This document shows, piece after piece, positions 45,320-55,782 of a stretch of 64,000 nucleotides of DNA. The position numbers were made by a program, and so were the translations under genes. Under the pieces are notes generated by a model. That model did not search any database. It was not told the origin of the DNA and saw only the letters and a program-made list of their open reading frames with translations. Within the stretch, counting starts at the first letter, position 1, and each line of letters opens with the position of its first letter. Source of the stretch: Rhizobiaceae bacterium (GTDB lineage Bacteria > Pseudomonadota > Alphaproteobacteria > Rhizobiales > Rhizobiaceae); the NCBI GenBank assembly GCA_017643025.1, contig JAEPOG010000004.1, positions 124,001 through 188,000 of the forward strand, given 5' to 3'.

Positions 45320-46165
45320 ATGAAGAACCAAAGTGACTTCACGGTCGAGTTGTCACGCACGGCCTTCTTTTTCGACTTCGATGGAACTTTGGCCGAGATT
45401 GCGCCAGACCCCTCGGGTGTCGAAGTCGATCCACGTATCGTGGAGGCCCTTGGCGCCCTTTGGCGCAACTCCGGCGGCGCACTCGCCATCGTTTCGGGGC
45501 GTACGGTCGATGACCTCGACCGTTTCCTCTCTCCGCTGAAGCTGCCCGCTTCCGGTGTCCATGGCCTCGAAATGAGAGATGCCGAGGGCGAGTATCGTCG
45601 CGCCGACTATGATGGCGGCGAAATGGAGCGGTTGACGTGCGCCGTTGCGAGTTTTGCCGAACAGCATTCGGGCCTGCTGTCGGAGGTGAAGCCCGGCTCC
45701 GTCGCACTTCACTACAGGCAGCGTCCGGACCTTCATCAGGCCTGCGCAGATCTTGCAGGCCGCCTCGCGGCGGAATTGCCGGGTGTGTCGTTGATGCGCG
45801 GCAAGATGGTGTTCGAGCTTCGACTGGGCGGACGCACGAAGGCGGACGCGGTTGCGCAATTCATGGCGATGCGGCCGTTTGCCGGGCGCCAGCCGGTCTT
45901 TGTCGGTGATGACGTGACCGACGAAGACGCGTTTCGCGAAGTCGAAGGATCGGGAGGGTACGGCATCAAGATAGGCGCCGGGAGGACGGCCGCCCGCTTT
46001 CGTGCAGCGGATCAAGGCGCATTCGCAACATGGCTCTGCCACATCGCAGCCATATCGGCTTGCGAGAAGGCGAGCCTGCTTTCGGGAGGACAAATCGAGC
46101 GCGCGGAACCGGATGGCGGGATTGGCCGTTCAGGAAGAAGCGCTGCCACTTCCGGAGCACCATGA
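45320..46165 (+). CDS. otsB: Trehalose-6-phosphate phosphatase
   Basis: HAD-superfamily phosphatase of 281 aa: motif I FFFDFDGTLAEIAPDP (nucleophile Asp at about residue 19), IVSGRTVDDLDRFL, GVHGLEMRD, and motif IV VFVGDDVTDEDAFREV. It dephosphorylates trehalose-6-phosphate to trehalose. The last 50 residues are Gly/Ser-rich and not part of the fold. otsA starts 1 bp after its stop, so the two are coupled. Order otsB-otsA fits osmoprotection together with the neighbouring choline transporter. Confidence 0.95.
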   Translation: MKNQSDFTVELSRTAFFFDFDGTLAEIAPDPSGVEVDPRIVEALGALWRNSGGALAIVSGRTVDDLDRFLSPLKLPASGVHGLEMRDAEGEYRRADYDGGEMERLTCAVASFAEQHSGLLSEVKPGSVALHYRQRPDLHQACADLAGRLAAELPGVSLMRGKMVFELRLGGRTKADAVAQFMAMRPFAGRQPVFVGDDVTDEDAFREVEGSGGYGIKIGAGRTAARFRAADQGAFATWLCHIAAISACEKASLLSGGQIERAEPDGGIGRSGRSAATSGAP

Positions 46166-46166
46166 A

Positions 46167-47624
46167 ATGACCAGACTTGTCATCGTATCCAACCGCGTCG
46201 CGGACCTCACCAAGGCGACACAATCGGGCGGATTGGCAGTCGGTCTCGCCGATGCGCTGCGCAAACGTGGCGGAGTCTGGTTCGGCTGGAACGGCGAGCA
46301 GCATGACACGCTGCCCGAAAGCGCGCATGCCAAGCGGGTCGGCAATGTCCAGATGCTGTCCGCACCCCTGACGCCCGAGGACTATGCCCAATACTACGTG
46401 GGGTTTGCCAACAGCGTCCTTTGGCCGCTGTTTCACTACCGCCTCGACCACGTGGAATATGAACCCGAATTCTTCGACGGCTATTGCCGGGTGAACAACT
46501 ATTTCGCCGACCTCCTGGTTCCTCACCTCGAACCTGACGACCTGGTCTGGGTGCACGACTACCACCTGATTCCGATGGCCGACTGCCTTCGCCGGCGCGG
46601 CTGTGGCCAGCGCCTCGGGTTCTTCCTGCACATTCCCTTCCCGCCCCATGACCTGCTGTCCGCGTCGCCGAACCATGAACGCCTGGTCGAAATGCTTCTC
46701 CATTACGACGTAATCGGATTTCAGACGGCCGCCGACGTCAGCAATTTCCGCCACTATGTCGAGGATTGGAACGTGGCGACCATTGCCGACGACGGCACGC
46801 TTCAATTCGATGGCAGGTCGATTGTCCTCAAGGCGTACCCGATCGGGATCGATGTCGAGACCTTCCGCACCATGTCGGCAGCGGCCCCAGAGGATGTACG
46901 GATCGATACCGACAGGCGCGAGCTGCTCCGCCGCAAGCAGATAATCGGCGTGGACCGTCTCGATTATTCCAAAGGCCTGCCGGAGCGGTTTCGAGCATTC
47001 GAGCGTTTGCTCGCTCATCACCCTGAGCTCGAACGCGTAGTTTCATTCCTGCAGATTGCGCCGTCGACGCGCGAGGATGTGGACGCGTATGCCGATCTTC
47101 GCGCCGAACTCGAAGGCCTTGCTGGCTCAATCAATGGGCGACATTCCGACTTCAACTGGACGCCATTGCGCTACATCAACCGCCCGGTTTCGCGCGAGAA
47201 GCTGGCGGCGCTGTTTCGCGCCAGCCATGTCGGCCTCGTTACGCCGCTTCGCGATGGCATGAACCTTGTCGCCAAGGAGTTCGTTGCTGCCCAAGATGCA
47301 GAAGACCCGGGGGTACTGGTCCTGTCGCAGTTTGCCGGCGCCGCCGAAGATCTGGCGGAGGCGCTCATCATCAACCCGTATGATGAGGACGGCATGGCGG
47401 ATGCGATACACGCCGCGCTGCATATGCCACGGGACGAGCGACGGGAACGTCACGCCGCGCTCCTGAAACGCATTCGTGAACACGACGCCGCCGCGTGGCT
47501 CGCCAGTTTCATGGCAGACCTCGACAGCGCCGGGCGATGCCCGCCCGGACGACATCCTGAAACGGTGTCCACAGCAGGCTTCAACGACCTGACCAACCCC
47601 GCCTTTACCGAAACTTCACCCTGA
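46167..47624 (+). CDS. otsA: Trehalose-6-phosphate synthase
   Basis: GT20 glycosyltransferase of 485 aa that joins UDP-glucose and glucose-6-phosphate. Motifs: [13 protein letters not shown] start, [76 protein letters not shown], and C-terminal [21 protein letters not shown] 46167 follows CGGAG; the open frame runs 55 codons into otsB but that part is not coding. Confidence 0.96.
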   Translation: MTRLVIVSNRVADLTKATQSGGLAVGLADALRKRGGVWFGWNGEQHDTLPESAHAKRVGNVQMLSAPLTPEDYAQYYVGFANSVLWPLFHYRLDHVEYEPEFFDGYCRVNNYFADLLVPHLEPDDLVWVHDYHLIPMADCLRRRGCGQRLGFFLHIPFPPHDLLSASPNHERLVEMLLHYDVIGFQTAADVSNFRHYVEDWNVATIADDGTLQFDGRSIVLKAYPIGIDVETFRTMSAAAPEDVRIDTDRRELLRRKQIIGVDRLDYSKGLPERFRAFERLLAHHPELERVVSFLQIAPSTREDVDAYADLRAELEGLAGSINGRHSDFNWTPLRYINRPVSREKLAALFRASHVGLVTPLRDGMNLVAKEFVAAQDAEDPGVLVLSQFAGAAEDLAEALIINPYDEDGMADAIHAALHMPRDERRERHAALLKRIREHDAAAWLASFMADLDSAGRCPPGRHPETVSTAGFNDLTNPAFTETSP

Positions 47625-47660
47625 TCCGGCACGCTTACGGCCAACCACGGGGGCTAGAGT

Positions 47661-50117
47661 ATGACGGGTAAGCGTGGCCGGCCCAACCGCACGGCGGGCC
47701 GGAAGTGGGTAGGTTCATGGTTCGCGCGTCTGCGTCCGCGTTTCGCGGGGCGTGGCCGGGCAACCTCGCCCGGCTCGGTGGTAGCAATTGCGACTCCTGA
47801 TGCGACCGAAACCATCGCCAGGGCGGTCCGCGGCGTTCGCACCCGAAACATCCTCGTCATCCTTGCTTTCATTGGCTTGTGCGGGCTGCTTGCGGTTGCG
47901 GGACACTCGGCCAACGCGCGCTTCTCCAACGCGACCGTGATGGCAGAGCTCATTGCCCAGGCGGTGGATTTGCGAGAGCAGGTTGCGCGCAACGCCATGC
48001 AGATGCAGCGCAATGACCCTTCCATCGCGAGCGGCGCCGAGCGCGCGCTTGTGGTTCAGGGGGAGCGGCTCGAAAGGCTGAGCCAGAGGATCGTCGAACT
48101 GTGGTCGGAAGCCGATGAAACGCTGAAGGCCGAAATGGTGACCAACACCATGTATGGCCAGCAGAACCCGATGCAGTTGCTGACCGCCATGCATAACGAG
48201 GTCGAACAAGCGACTACGGATCCCGACCTGACACGCGAGGAAGCCGGCCGCTACCTTGAAGGTTACATGGAGTTCGCGGTCAAGCCGGTGCTTGTCGAGC
48301 AGGCGAGCCAATTGCGTGATCTCAACCGCAGCTTCGCAGACAACACCAAGCTGGCGATCAATATCATCGGCATCGTTTTCTGCCTTTTCGCAGCGGCGAT
48401 CCTGTTCTTCTTCTTCATTCCGATGGAGCGCTCGATCAGCGCTGCTCTTGCCAAGCTGCAGTCGGCCATCGAGGCAGCCAAGTCGTCGGAGCGGGCAAAG
48501 TCCGAGTTCCTCGCCAATATGAGCCATGAAATCAGGACGCCGATGAACGGCGTTCTCGGCATGGCCGAACTGCTGGCTCAGACCGACCTCGACCAGCGCC
48601 AGAAGACGTTCACCGACGTGATCGTCAAATCGGGCAACGCCCTGCTGACGATCATCAACGACATTCTCGATTTTTCGAAGATTGACGCGGGCCATATCGA
48701 GCTCGACCTCGCGCCCTTCAACCTCCGCGAAGCTGTCGAGGACATCGCCACATTGGTCTCGTCGCGTGTCGCCGAGAAGGACCTCGAACTCGTGGTCCGG
48801 GTCGATCCCGACCTGCCCGACTGGGTTGTCGGCGACGTCGGACGGCTGCGACAGATATTGACGAATCTCACCGGCAACGCGGTGAAGTTCACCGAGCGCG
48901 GACATGTCCTGATCGAGGTCTCCCGCGAAGGCGGCGACGTGCGCTTCGCCGTCACCGACACCGGCATCGGTATCCCCGACGACAAGCTGGAAAGCATCTT
49001 CGACAAGTTCAGCCAAGTGGATACGTCGTCCACGCGTCGCCATGAGGGAACCGGCCTCGGTCTCGCCATCGCATCGCGCCTGATCAGCCTGATGGGCGGA
49101 GAGTTGGGCGTGACCAGCAAGCTGGGCCAAGGATCGACCTTCTGGTTCCGCGTCGGCCTTGAGGAGAATGCACCGCTGGAGCCGGTCCTCGTTCCGGATA
49201 CGGATATCACCGGCGCACGTATTCTGATCATCGACGACAACGCGATCAACTGCGAGATTTTCACCGAAATGACCCGCAGCTGGGGCTTCGACAGCTGTGC
49301 CGTCGAGAGCGGCCATCTGGCGCTCGATTTCATCGACCACGCCGCAACCATGGGAGCCGGCGTCGATCTTATCATTCTCGACTACCAGATGCCGGACATG
49401 AACGGCGCCGAGGTGCTGACCGCCATCCGGTCGCGGCCCGCGATGCAGGATGTTCCGGTGCTGTTGCTCACCTCGGTCGACCATGGCATCGCGGTGCGGG
49501 AGCTGAAGCTCGCCGGCGCGACCGCCATCCTGACAAAGCCAACCCGCTCCAGCCTGCTCCTATCGACTATCATGGATCACCTGGCGGCCGCCCGGCACAG
49601 GCAGGGTCTGAGCTCAGCCAGAGCTCAGCCGGCCGCCACCGAGCCCAAGCCAATGCCTGTTGCGGAGCCGACAGCGGCCAACGTCGTTCCTCTTCCGGTG
49701 CCGGAAGCCAAGAACCGCTCTCTCGATATCCTTGTTGCCGAGGACAATGAGGTGAACCAGCTCGTCTTCGACCAGATCCTGAGACCGCTGGATTACACGT
49801 TCCGCATCGTGGGCGACGGCCGCCGCGCGGTGGACACATGGTCGGTACGTCGCCCACGTCTAATCCTGATGGACGTCTCTATGCCCGAGATGAACGGGCT
49901 GGAGGCAACGGCGGCGATCCGGGAGGCCGAGGCGGCGCAGAAGCTGCCGCACACGCCGATCATCGGTGTTACCGCTCATGCCCTGAAGGGCGACCGCGAG
50001 CGCTGCATGGATGCCGGCATGGACGACTACCTCACAAAGCCGATCTCGCCTGAGCGTATGGCCAACAAGCTGATCGAGTGGCTCGGCGCCGAACAGTCGC
50101 GCGGCGCCAGCGCCTGA
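47661..50117 (+). CDS. Hybrid sensor histidine kinase with two receiver domains
   Basis: The 818-aa inner-membrane protein has two transmembrane helices (about residues 64-82 and 237-258) around a helical periplasmic sensor region, then HisKA ([21 protein letters not shown], phospho-His about 292). HATPase boxes follow ([25 protein letters not shown]). Two receiver domains come last: REC1 about 515-635 with acceptor in [12 protein letters not shown], and REC2 about 690-810 with [13 protein letters not shown] and LTKPIS. No output domain or Hpt, so it must pass phosphate to a separate Hpt protein. The partner and signal are not visible locally; ChpT is 6.5 kb away but is not implied by position. 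Confidence 0.9.
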   Translation: MTGKRGRPNRTAGRKWVGSWFARLRPRFAGRGRATSPGSVVAIATPDATETIARAVRGVRTRNILVILAFIGLCGLLAVAGHSANARFSNATVMAELIAQAVDLREQVARNAMQMQRNDPSIASGAERALVVQGERLERLSQRIVELWSEADETLKAEMVTNTMYGQQNPMQLLTAMHNEVEQATTDPDLTREEAGRYLEGYMEFAVKPVLVEQASQLRDLNRSFADNTKLAINIIGIVFCLFAAAILFFFFIPMERSISAALAKLQSAIEAAKSSERAKSEFLANMSHEIRTPMNGVLGMAELLAQTDLDQRQKTFTDVIVKSGNALLTIINDILDFSKIDAGHIELDLAPFNLREAVEDIATLVSSRVAEKDLELVVRVDPDLPDWVVGDVGRLRQILTNLTGNAVKFTERGHVLIEVSREGGDVRFAVTDTGIGIPDDKLESIFDKFSQVDTSSTRRHEGTGLGLAIASRLISLMGGELGVTSKLGQGSTFWFRVGLEENAPLEPVLVPDTDITGARILIIDDNAINCEIFTEMTRSWGFDSCAVESGHLALDFIDHAATMGAGVDLIILDYQMPDMNGAEVLTAIRSRPAMQDVPVLLLTSVDHGIAVRELKLAGATAILTKPTRSSLLLSTIMDHLAAARHRQGLSSARAQPAATEPKPMPVAEPTAANVVPLPVPEAKNRSLDILVAEDNEVNQLVFDQILRPLDYTFRIVGDGRRAVDTWSVRRPRLILMDVSMPEMNGLEATAAIREAEAAQKLPHTPIIGVTAHALKGDRERCMDAGMDDYLTKPISPERMANKLIEWLGAEQSRGASA

Positions 50118-50297
50118 GCAGCCATATCCGGCGGCCGGCACTTTTGCCGGCAGCCCCGGGATACCCCGTCAGGCCTTGACGGCTGGCTGGATGAACTCTG
50201 CCACGCACGCATCCCTATTCCTTCGCTTGCCTCGCAGCACACCGAGCCGGTACGATGTGTGCGAATTGTTCTAGACTATAACAATGTGGAGGAATGC

Positions 50298-51059
50298 ATG
50301 AATCCGTCCGGTCAGGTTGCGGTGGTCACCGGTGGCGGCTCGGGGTTGGGTGAAGCGACGGCACGTGTGCTGGCCGCGAAGGGCGCCAAGGTCGCGGTCT
50401 TCGATGTCGGCATGAAGAATGCCGAAGCCGTGGCCGAGGCGATCGGCGGCATTGCCGTGAAGTGCGACGTTTCCAGCGCCGAGAACGGCGAAGCCGCATT
50501 CGAGGAAGTGGCCGGCAAGCTTGGCCAGCCGCGCATCCTGATCAACTGCGCCGGCATCGGCATCGCCATGAAGACGACCGGCAAGGAAGGCGCGCACTCG
50601 CTCGACCTCTACCGCAAGGTGATCGAGGTCAATCTCATCGGCACGTTCAACATGATCAGGCTGTTTGCCGTGCGCGCCGAAACCCTGGAACCACTCGACG
50701 GCGGCGAGCGCGGCGTGATCGTCAACACCGCTTCGGTCGCCGCCTATGACGGCCAGATCGGCCAGGCTGCCTACTCGTCCTCCAAGGGCGGCGTCGTCGG
50801 CATGACGCTGCCGGTGGCGCGCGACCTTGCCCGCGCCGGCATCCGCGTCTGCACCATCGCGCCCGGCATCTTCCGCACGCCGATGCTGGCGGGACTGCCG
50901 CAGGAAGCACAGGATTCGCTCGGCCAGCAGGTGCCCTTCCCTCCTCGCCTCGGCGAGCCGGCGGAATACGGCGCGCTTGCGTCACATATCGTCGAAAACC
51001 AGATGCTCAACGGCGAGACGATCCGGCTCGACGGCGCAATCCGCATGGCGCCGCGCTAG
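50298..51059 (+). CDS. Short-chain dehydrogenase, 3-hydroxyacyl-CoA dehydrogenase type II-like
   Basis: The 253-aa SDR has the NAD site [15 protein letters not shown] (residues 10-24), NCAGIGIA, and the catalytic Ser-Tyr-Lys ([23 protein letters not shown]). ATG 50298 follows GGAGG. The [35 protein letters not shown] terminus resembles the type II 3-hydroxyacyl-CoA dehydrogenases (HSD17B10 group). It is 7 bp before a CoA-transferase/racemase gene, so both probably act on a branched or unusual acyl-CoA. Confidence 0.88.
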   Translation: MNPSGQVAVVTGGGSGLGEATARVLAAKGAKVAVFDVGMKNAEAVAEAIGGIAVKCDVSSAENGEAAFEEVAGKLGQPRILINCAGIGIAMKTTGKEGAHSLDLYRKVIEVNLIGTFNMIRLFAVRAETLEPLDGGERGVIVNTASVAAYDGQIGQAAYSSSKGGVVGMTLPVARDLARAGIRVCTIAPGIFRTPMLAGLPQEAQDSLGQQVPFPPRLGEPAEYGALASHIVENQMLNGETIRLDGAIRMAPR

Positions 51060-51066
51060 GCGCGAG

Positions 51067-52233
51067 ATGTCCGCGGACATGGAAGCCGAAGTGAAAACCG
51101 GCCCGCTGGCCGGTTTTCGCATCATCGAGATGGCAGGCCTCGGCCCGGTTCCGCTGGCGGGTCTCATCCTGTCGGAAATGGGCGCAACAGTACTGCGCGT
51201 CGAACGGGCATCGACCGCCCGCGCCTTTCTGACCCTGCCGCCTGAATACGATCTCGACAGGCACGGGCGTTCCATCGTCAAGCTCGACCTCAAGCGCCCG
51301 GAAGCAGTCGAGCTCATGCTGAAGCTCGTCGAAAATGCCGACGCGCTTATTGAAGGGTTTCGCCCGGGTGTCATGGAACGGCTGAGGCTCGGGCCGGACG
51401 AGGCGATGGAGCGCAATCCGCGCCTCGTCTACGGCCGCATGACAGGCTTTGGCCAGGACGGGCCGCTGGCGCAGCGCGCCGGCCACGATCTAACATATCT
51501 GGCGCTTTCCGGCGTTCTTCACGCGATCGGTCCCAGGGACGGCAAGCCGGTGCCGCCGCTCAACCTCGTCGCCGACTATGGCGGCGGCACCATGTTCCTC
51601 ATTGCCGGCGTGCTGGCCGCCCTGCTGGAGCGCAGCCGCTCGGGCAAGGGACAGGTCGTGGACGCCGCCATGATCGACGGCGCCTCCATGCTCGCGGCGC
51701 CCTTCTTCGGCTTCATGGCGTCCGGCATCTGGCAGGACCGCCGTGGCGCGAACCTGCTCGATTCCGGCGCGCCATTCTATGACACCTATGAAACTTCTGA
51801 CGGCAAACATGTCGCGGTCGCATGCCTCGAGCCGCAATTCTTCGCCGAGTTCGCGCGGCTGCTGCCGCTCGACGACAGCTTCGCCAAGGCGCAATTCGAC
51901 CAATCGAAATGGCCCGAAATGCGATCCGCCATCGCCGAGCGCTTCAAGACCGGGACGCGAGACAACTGGGCTGCGCTTTTCGAAGACACCGACGCTTGCG
52001 TGGCGCCTGTGCTTGGCCTGACCGAAGCGCCGCGGCACCCCCACAATTCTGCGCGGAAGACACATCGCACGACCGGCAAGCTCACCAGGCCCGAACCCGC
52101 GCCGCGCTTCTCGCGTACGGGATCGTCGGTGTCGGGTCCGGCTAGCTACGATCCTGCGGCTGCCCTTTCCGCCTTCGGCATCGACGAATCCGATGTGGAG
52201 CGGCTTGCCAGCGAAGGCGTCATTCACCGATAA
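51067..52233 (+). CDS. CaiB/BaiF family (type III) CoA-transferase or alpha-methylacyl-CoA racemase
   Basis: The 388-aa enzyme has the family N terminus LAGFRIIEMAGLGPVPLAGLILSEMGATVLRVER, the segment GRSIVKLDLKRPEAVELMLKLVENADALIEGFRPGVMERL and the catalytic-region GRMTGFGQDGPLAQRAGHDLTYLALSGVLHAIGPR. That last pattern, with His and Asp in place, is closest to alpha-methylacyl-CoA racemase. ATG 51067 starts 7 bp after the SDR stop. The two form an acyl-CoA degradation pair; the substrate is not known. Confidence 0.88.
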   Translation: MSADMEAEVKTGPLAGFRIIEMAGLGPVPLAGLILSEMGATVLRVERASTARAFLTLPPEYDLDRHGRSIVKLDLKRPEAVELMLKLVENADALIEGFRPGVMERLRLGPDEAMERNPRLVYGRMTGFGQDGPLAQRAGHDLTYLALSGVLHAIGPRDGKPVPPLNLVADYGGGTMFLIAGVLAALLERSRSGKGQVVDAAMIDGASMLAAPFFGFMASGIWQDRRGANLLDSGAPFYDTYETSDGKHVAVACLEPQFFAEFARLLPLDDSFAKAQFDQSKWPEMRSAIAERFKTGTRDNWAALFEDTDACVAPVLGLTEAPRHPHNSARKTHRTTGKLTRPEPAPRFSRTGSSVSGPASYDPAAALSAFGIDESDVERLASEGVIHR

Positions 52234-52266
52234 TAGGAGCGTATCTGTCAGGTTTCAGAGGTTGTT

Positions 52267-53046
52267 GTGACCGACGGCAAGAAGGATGTGCTGCGCCCCA
52301 CCGACGAAGAGGCGATAGCGCTCGCGCGCAGACTGATGCGATCAGCGCGTTACGGCTCGCTCGCGGTGATCGATCCTGAGAGCGGCGCGCCGCTTGCCAC
52401 CAGGGTCGCGGTTGCAACGGACATGGACGGCGCGCCGGTCATCCTCGTATCGTCGCTGTCGGCGCACACGGGCGGGCTTCAGGCCGACGAGCGCTGTTCG
52501 CTGCTCTTGGGCGAACCGGGCAAAGGCGATCCCCTCGCTCATCCTCGCATCTCGATTGCCTGCGACGCACGCCAGCTTCAAGGAAACGACAATCACCGAG
52601 AGCGCATAGGGCGCCGGTTCCTCAACAAGCACCCCAAGGCGAAGCTCTACGCCGGTTTTGCGGATTTCTCCTATTTCCGGCTCGAGCCGCGTTCGGCCAG
52701 CCTGAATGGCGGGTTTGGCAAGGCCTATGCCCTTGGACGCAGCGATCTCCTGGTCGACTCAGCCGCAAACGAGGCGCTGGCAGCGGCGGAACAGTCTGCG
52801 GTGTCGCACATGAATGCGGACCACCGCGACGCCATCAACGTCTACGCACGCGCTTTCGCGGGCGCCCGAGAGGGTGACTGGACAATGACCGGTATCGATG
52901 CCGAGGGTATCGATCTCGCCTGCGGTGATGACGTTGTGCGCGTGCTGTTTCCGCAGCCTTTGTCCAGCGCCTCGGCGATGCGCGCAGCACTGGTGAAAAT
53001 GGCCGCGGACGGGCGCAAGAAACTCGAAACTAACGCGATCGCGTAA
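52267..53046 (+). CDS. HugZ-like heme-utilisation/FMN-binding split-barrel protein
   Basis: The 259-aa protein combines an N-terminal pyridoxamine-phosphate-oxidase-like split barrel (ARYGSLAVIDPESGAPLATRVAV; VSSLSAHTGGLQADERCSLLLGEPGKGDPL) with a C-terminal DUF2470 domain (AVSHMNADHRDAINVYARAF). This is the architecture of HugZ-type heme-degrading proteins, although no heme-uptake genes are adjacent. The start is GTG 52267 with AGAGG upstream. Confidence 0.85.
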   Translation: MTDGKKDVLRPTDEEAIALARRLMRSARYGSLAVIDPESGAPLATRVAVATDMDGAPVILVSSLSAHTGGLQADERCSLLLGEPGKGDPLAHPRISIACDARQLQGNDNHRERIGRRFLNKHPKAKLYAGFADFSYFRLEPRSASLNGGFGKAYALGRSDLLVDSAANEALAAAEQSAVSHMNADHRDAINVYARAFAGAREGDWTMTGIDAEGIDLACGDDVVRVLFPQPLSSASAMRAALVKMAADGRKKLETNAIA

Positions 53047-53073
53047 GTGACTTTGGGTCACGTTCGGCCAGAT

Positions 53074-53089
53074 ATTAGCGTATTGCGAT
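53074..53089. promoter_or_regulatory. Candidate NolR-type box upstream of the ArsR-family gene
   Basis: ATTAG-CGTATTGCG-AT matches the NolR consensus (A/T)TTAG-N9-A(T/A) and is flanked by an inverted GGCCA/TGGCC. It lies about 130 bp before the start of a NolR-like regulator, suggesting autoregulation. The consensus is loose, so chance is possible. Confidence 0.35.
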
Positions 53090-53217
53090 TTGGCCACCTG
53101 AAACTAGTATACCAATTCGGAATCCGGCAGCGGCCATTTGAGTCGGGTTCTACAACGAGGAGATCGAACGGCGATTGCCCCCACGTCGTTTGATCGGTGT
53201 GAGCAACCGTGGGCATA

Positions 53218-53511
53218 ATGCAGCATCATCAACTTGTTAGTATCGCGGACGATGTAGCCGCGGTGCTTAACGCCGTCGGCAACAGCAAGCGACTGGCGAT
53301 CCTGTGCCATCTCGCCGATGGCGAGATGTCGGTTGGCGCCATCGCATCGAAGGTCGGCCTCAGCCAGTCGGCTCTTTCGCAGCACCTTGCCAAATTGCGC
53401 GCGATGGGCCTGGTCGAAACGCGCCGAGAAAGGCAGCTTATCTTCTATTCCTGCAAATCGAGGAAGCTGCTCGACCTTCTCCGATCTCTCGAAGCAATCT
53501 ATGTAACCTGA
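53218..53511 (+). CDS. ArsR-family regulator, NolR-like
   Basis: A 97-aa winged-helix protein with VLNAVGNSKRLAILCHLADGEMSVGAIASKVGLSQSALSQHLAKLRAMGLVETRRERQLIFYS. The segment VGLSQSALSQHLAKLRA is nearly the recognition helix of NolR, the nodulation and growth regulator of rhizobia. The metal-binding ELCV-type motif of ArsR sensors is absent, so it probably does not sense arsenic. ATG 53218 is used; GTG 53209 is possible. It sits 34 bp before the TrmH gene. Confidence 0.85.
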   Translation: MQHHQLVSIADDVAAVLNAVGNSKRLAILCHLADGEMSVGAIASKVGLSQSALSQHLAKLRAMGLVETRRERQLIFYSCKSRKLLDLLRSLEAIYVT

Positions 53512-53545
53512 CCGCGTCCGCACGTGCGGACCGGCCGGGCGAGAC

Positions 53546-54349
53546 ATGATTGCAGTCGAAATCGAAGATGCTGGCGACCCGCGCATCGCGGCATATCGAA
53601 ACGTGCGCGACCGCGATCTGGCGCGCCGCGACGACCTGTTCATTGCCGAGGGCAAGGTCGTTTTGCGCCAATTGTTCGAAAGCGGACGCTTCGAGCCGGT
53701 TTCGGTTCTGGTCCTGGAAAACCGGCTGCCCGGCCTGGTGGACGTTCTGACGACAGCGCCGGAAGGCTTGCCGGTCTACGTGGCCAAGCCCGAGGTCATC
53801 GACGCCATCGCCGGCTTTCACCTGCATCGCGGCGTGCTTGCACTGGCGCGCCGCCGAGAACCTGAAACGGTATCGGGGCTGATAGCGGCGCTACCTGCAA
53901 AGGCACTTGTTCTCGCGCTTGTCGGTATCTCCAATCACGACAATATGGGCGGGATATTCCGCAACGCCGCCGCCTTCGGCGCGGATGCGGTGATCCTCGA
54001 TCCGACCTGCTGCGACCCGCTCTACCGCAAGGCGATCAGGGTGTCGGTCGGCGGCGTGCTCAAAGTGCCTTACGCGGTCGCCACGGACTGGAGCTCGATG
54101 GCGGACGATCTCGCGGCCGCGGGTTTCAGGCAATTCGCGCTGACGCCAGGCGGCACGCTTGGTATCGCGGACGTGGAACCGGGAAAACGCGCAGCGCTCT
54201 ATCTGGGTACCGAAGGGGACGGCCTTCCGCCTGAACTGATCGACAGGATGGAAGGCGTGCGGATACCGATTGCGGGCGATTTCGACAGTCTGAACGTGGC
54301 GGCGGCCTCAGCCATCGCCCTGCATCGCCTTTCAGGGAATGTGGTCTAG
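53546..54349 (+). CDS. TrmH/SpoU-family RNA 2'-O-methyltransferase
   Basis: The 267-aa SPOUT enzyme has an N-terminal RNA-binding domain (LFIAEGKVVLRQLFESGRF) and the three SpoU motifs: ISNHDNMGGIFRNAAAFGADAVIL (motif 1), ALYLGTEGDGLPPELI (motif 2) and DSLNVAAASAIALHRL (motif 3), which form the trefoil-knot SAM site. It would methylate tRNA or rRNA ribose. Its stop TAG shares CTAG with the stop of the convergent coiled-coil gene. Confidence 0.93.
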   Translation: MIAVEIEDAGDPRIAAYRNVRDRDLARRDDLFIAEGKVVLRQLFESGRFEPVSVLVLENRLPGLVDVLTTAPEGLPVYVAKPEVIDAIAGFHLHRGVLALARRREPETVSGLIAALPAKALVLALVGISNHDNMGGIFRNAAAFGADAVILDPTCCDPLYRKAIRVSVGGVLKVPYAVATDWSSMADDLAAAGFRQFALTPGGTLGIADVEPGKRAALYLGTEGDGLPPELIDRMEGVRIPIAGDFDSLNVAAASAIALHRLSGNVV

Positions 54350-55593
54350 CGGGTAGCCGCTGCGGCTTTCTGCAGAGCGCGCACGCGATCGGCCAGATTG
54401 ACGATCGTCTCCGCCGGACCCGCCCCATCGATCGACGGAGACTCGCCCAATGCCTTGCGGATTGGCGAATCCGGCCCGTCCAAGGCCATGGTAAGGCTGA
54501 CAACCTCGGCGGCAAGATCGTTGATCTGCTCGCGCAGCAGCGCATTCTCGCGGCGCTCGTCGTCCCAGTCGTCCGACTTGGTGCGCTCGTGCATCTCGAC
54601 GTCCTTGCGCAGATTCTTGTTTTCTTCGAGCAAGGTCTTCAGGCGGCCTTCGATCCGCTCGCGATCGGCCTTCAGTTTTGCCATCGCCTTCTCGATGTCG
54701 GCGCCCTTGGCCCCTTCGAGCAGGTTGGTCATTTGCAGGGTCAGATCGGCGACCTCGGCTTCCAGCTTGACCTTGTCTTCCTGCGCCTGGGCGAGCACCG
54801 CGCTCATTTCGCCCTCCGAGCCGGAATTGCTCTTCAGTTCCTCGCGCAGGCGTTCGAGTTCCTTCTCGCGCCGGTCGAGCTTCTCCTCGCGATCGGCCAG
54901 CGCCGACATGGTGCGTTCGAGCCGGGCCTCGATATCGGCGGCGCGCTGCTTTTCCAGCTTGAGCGCGTCCTGCGCCTGCTTTGCTTCGGACTGCGCCTCG
55001 CGCACCTTGCGTTCCGCTTCCTTGCGCTGGTCGCGCAGTTCGGAAACGTCTGTCGACAGCTTTTCGACTTCGGTCTCGCGGGCCACCAGCTCGATCTGGC
55101 GGCTGGACGAAGCGAAGCTCGCCTCGTCATACATGCGGCCCATCTTGTCGAGTTCGAGCGCCCGTTCCTCGAGCTTCGCCTCGGCGTCGAGCAGCTTGTT
55201 GGAAACCTGCTGCAACTGCTCCTCGCGCCGCCGCAACTCGTTGCGCAGTTGGCCAGCGCTCGCCTCGAGCGCCGTCAGGGATTCGTTCTTCTCGGTGCGC
55301 TCTTCGGCAAGCCGACGCAATTCGTCACGGTTCTTGTTGATCTCGATGATCTGGGCCGCAGCCTTTTCCTTGAACGACTTGATGCTCATTTCGAGCCGCC
55401 GTGTCGACATGGCGAATTCGGCGCGCATGCGATCCTTGTCGGCCTGGATTTCGTTCAGGGAAAGCGGAACGGAAGCCTCGATACGGCGCCTGGTGAGCAC
55501 CACGGCTCGCCGCCAGATCGCAGGCGCGACCATCAGCGCGAGAAAACCTGCGCACAAGAAACCCAACGAAAAGAACAGGATACTCTGTATCAC
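54346..55593 (-). CDS. Membrane-anchored long coiled-coil protein
   Basis: The 415-aa product has an N-terminal transmembrane segment (SILFFSLGFLCAGFLALMVAP) and then about 350 residues of nearly unbroken coiled coil (Glu/Lys/Arg/Leu heptads, e.g. ERRREKELERLREEL-type stretches), ending with an Ala-rich tail. The topology suggests a cytoplasmic rod tethered to the inner membrane. No catalytic domain. Such proteins recur in Rhizobiales without assigned function; a role in envelope or polar organisation is only a guess. The long Ser-rich plus-strand frame opposite it is a shadow of the coiled coil. Confidence 0.82.
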   Translation of the reverse strand: MIQSILFFSLGFLCAGFLALMVAPAIWRRAVVLTRRRIEASVPLSLNEIQADKDRMRAEFAMSTRRLEMSIKSFKEKAAAQIIEINKNRDELRRLAEERTEKNESLTALEASAGQLRNELRRREEQLQQVSNKLLDAEAKLEERALELDKMGRMYDEASFASSSRQIELVARETEVEKLSTDVSELRDQRKEAERKVREAQSEAKQAQDALKLEKQRAADIEARLERTMSALADREEKLDRREKELERLREELKSNSGSEGEMSAVLAQAQEDKVKLEAEVADLTLQMTNLLEGAKGADIEKAMAKLKADRERIEGRLKTLLEENKNLRKDVEMHERTKSDDWDDERRENALLREQINDLAAEVVSLTMALDGPDSPIRKALGESPSIDGAGPAETIVNLADRVRALQKAAAATR

Positions 55594-55718
55594 GAGCTAC
55601 TGCCCCAAAGACCGCCACACACTGACGGGACTGTGCCACGCCGGCCCGGCACGAATCCAGAGCCGCACGGCATTTACTCTCGCTTAAGGTTAAGCCATTT
55701 ACGCCAAGCGTCCATGAC

Positions 55719-55756
55719 AAAAATGGAAAGGCCCGCCTGACAAGCAGGCGGGCCTT
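55719..55756 (-). terminator. Terminator of the DUF1134 gene
   Basis: AAGGCCCGCCTG/CAGGCGGGCCTT (55728-55739/55745-55756) is a 12-bp perfect stem on the minus strand, followed by UCCAUUUUUG, 27 bp after the stop codon. It separates DUF1134 from the coiled-coil gene downstream. Confidence 0.88.
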
Positions 55757-55782
55757 CCAGATAGTTCAGATCGTGGCCGTAC

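Noticed and set aside
47715..49484. A 589-codon minus-strand frame opposite the hybrid kinase
   Set aside because: The plus strand has every histidine kinase and receiver motif in order. The minus frame has none and no start signal.
54398..55687. A 429-codon Ser-rich open frame on the plus strand
   Set aside because: It is the mirror image of the coiled-coil gene. Glu- and Leu-rich heptads in GC-rich DNA leave the opposite strand free of stops and rich in Ser. It has no domain and no ribosome binding site.
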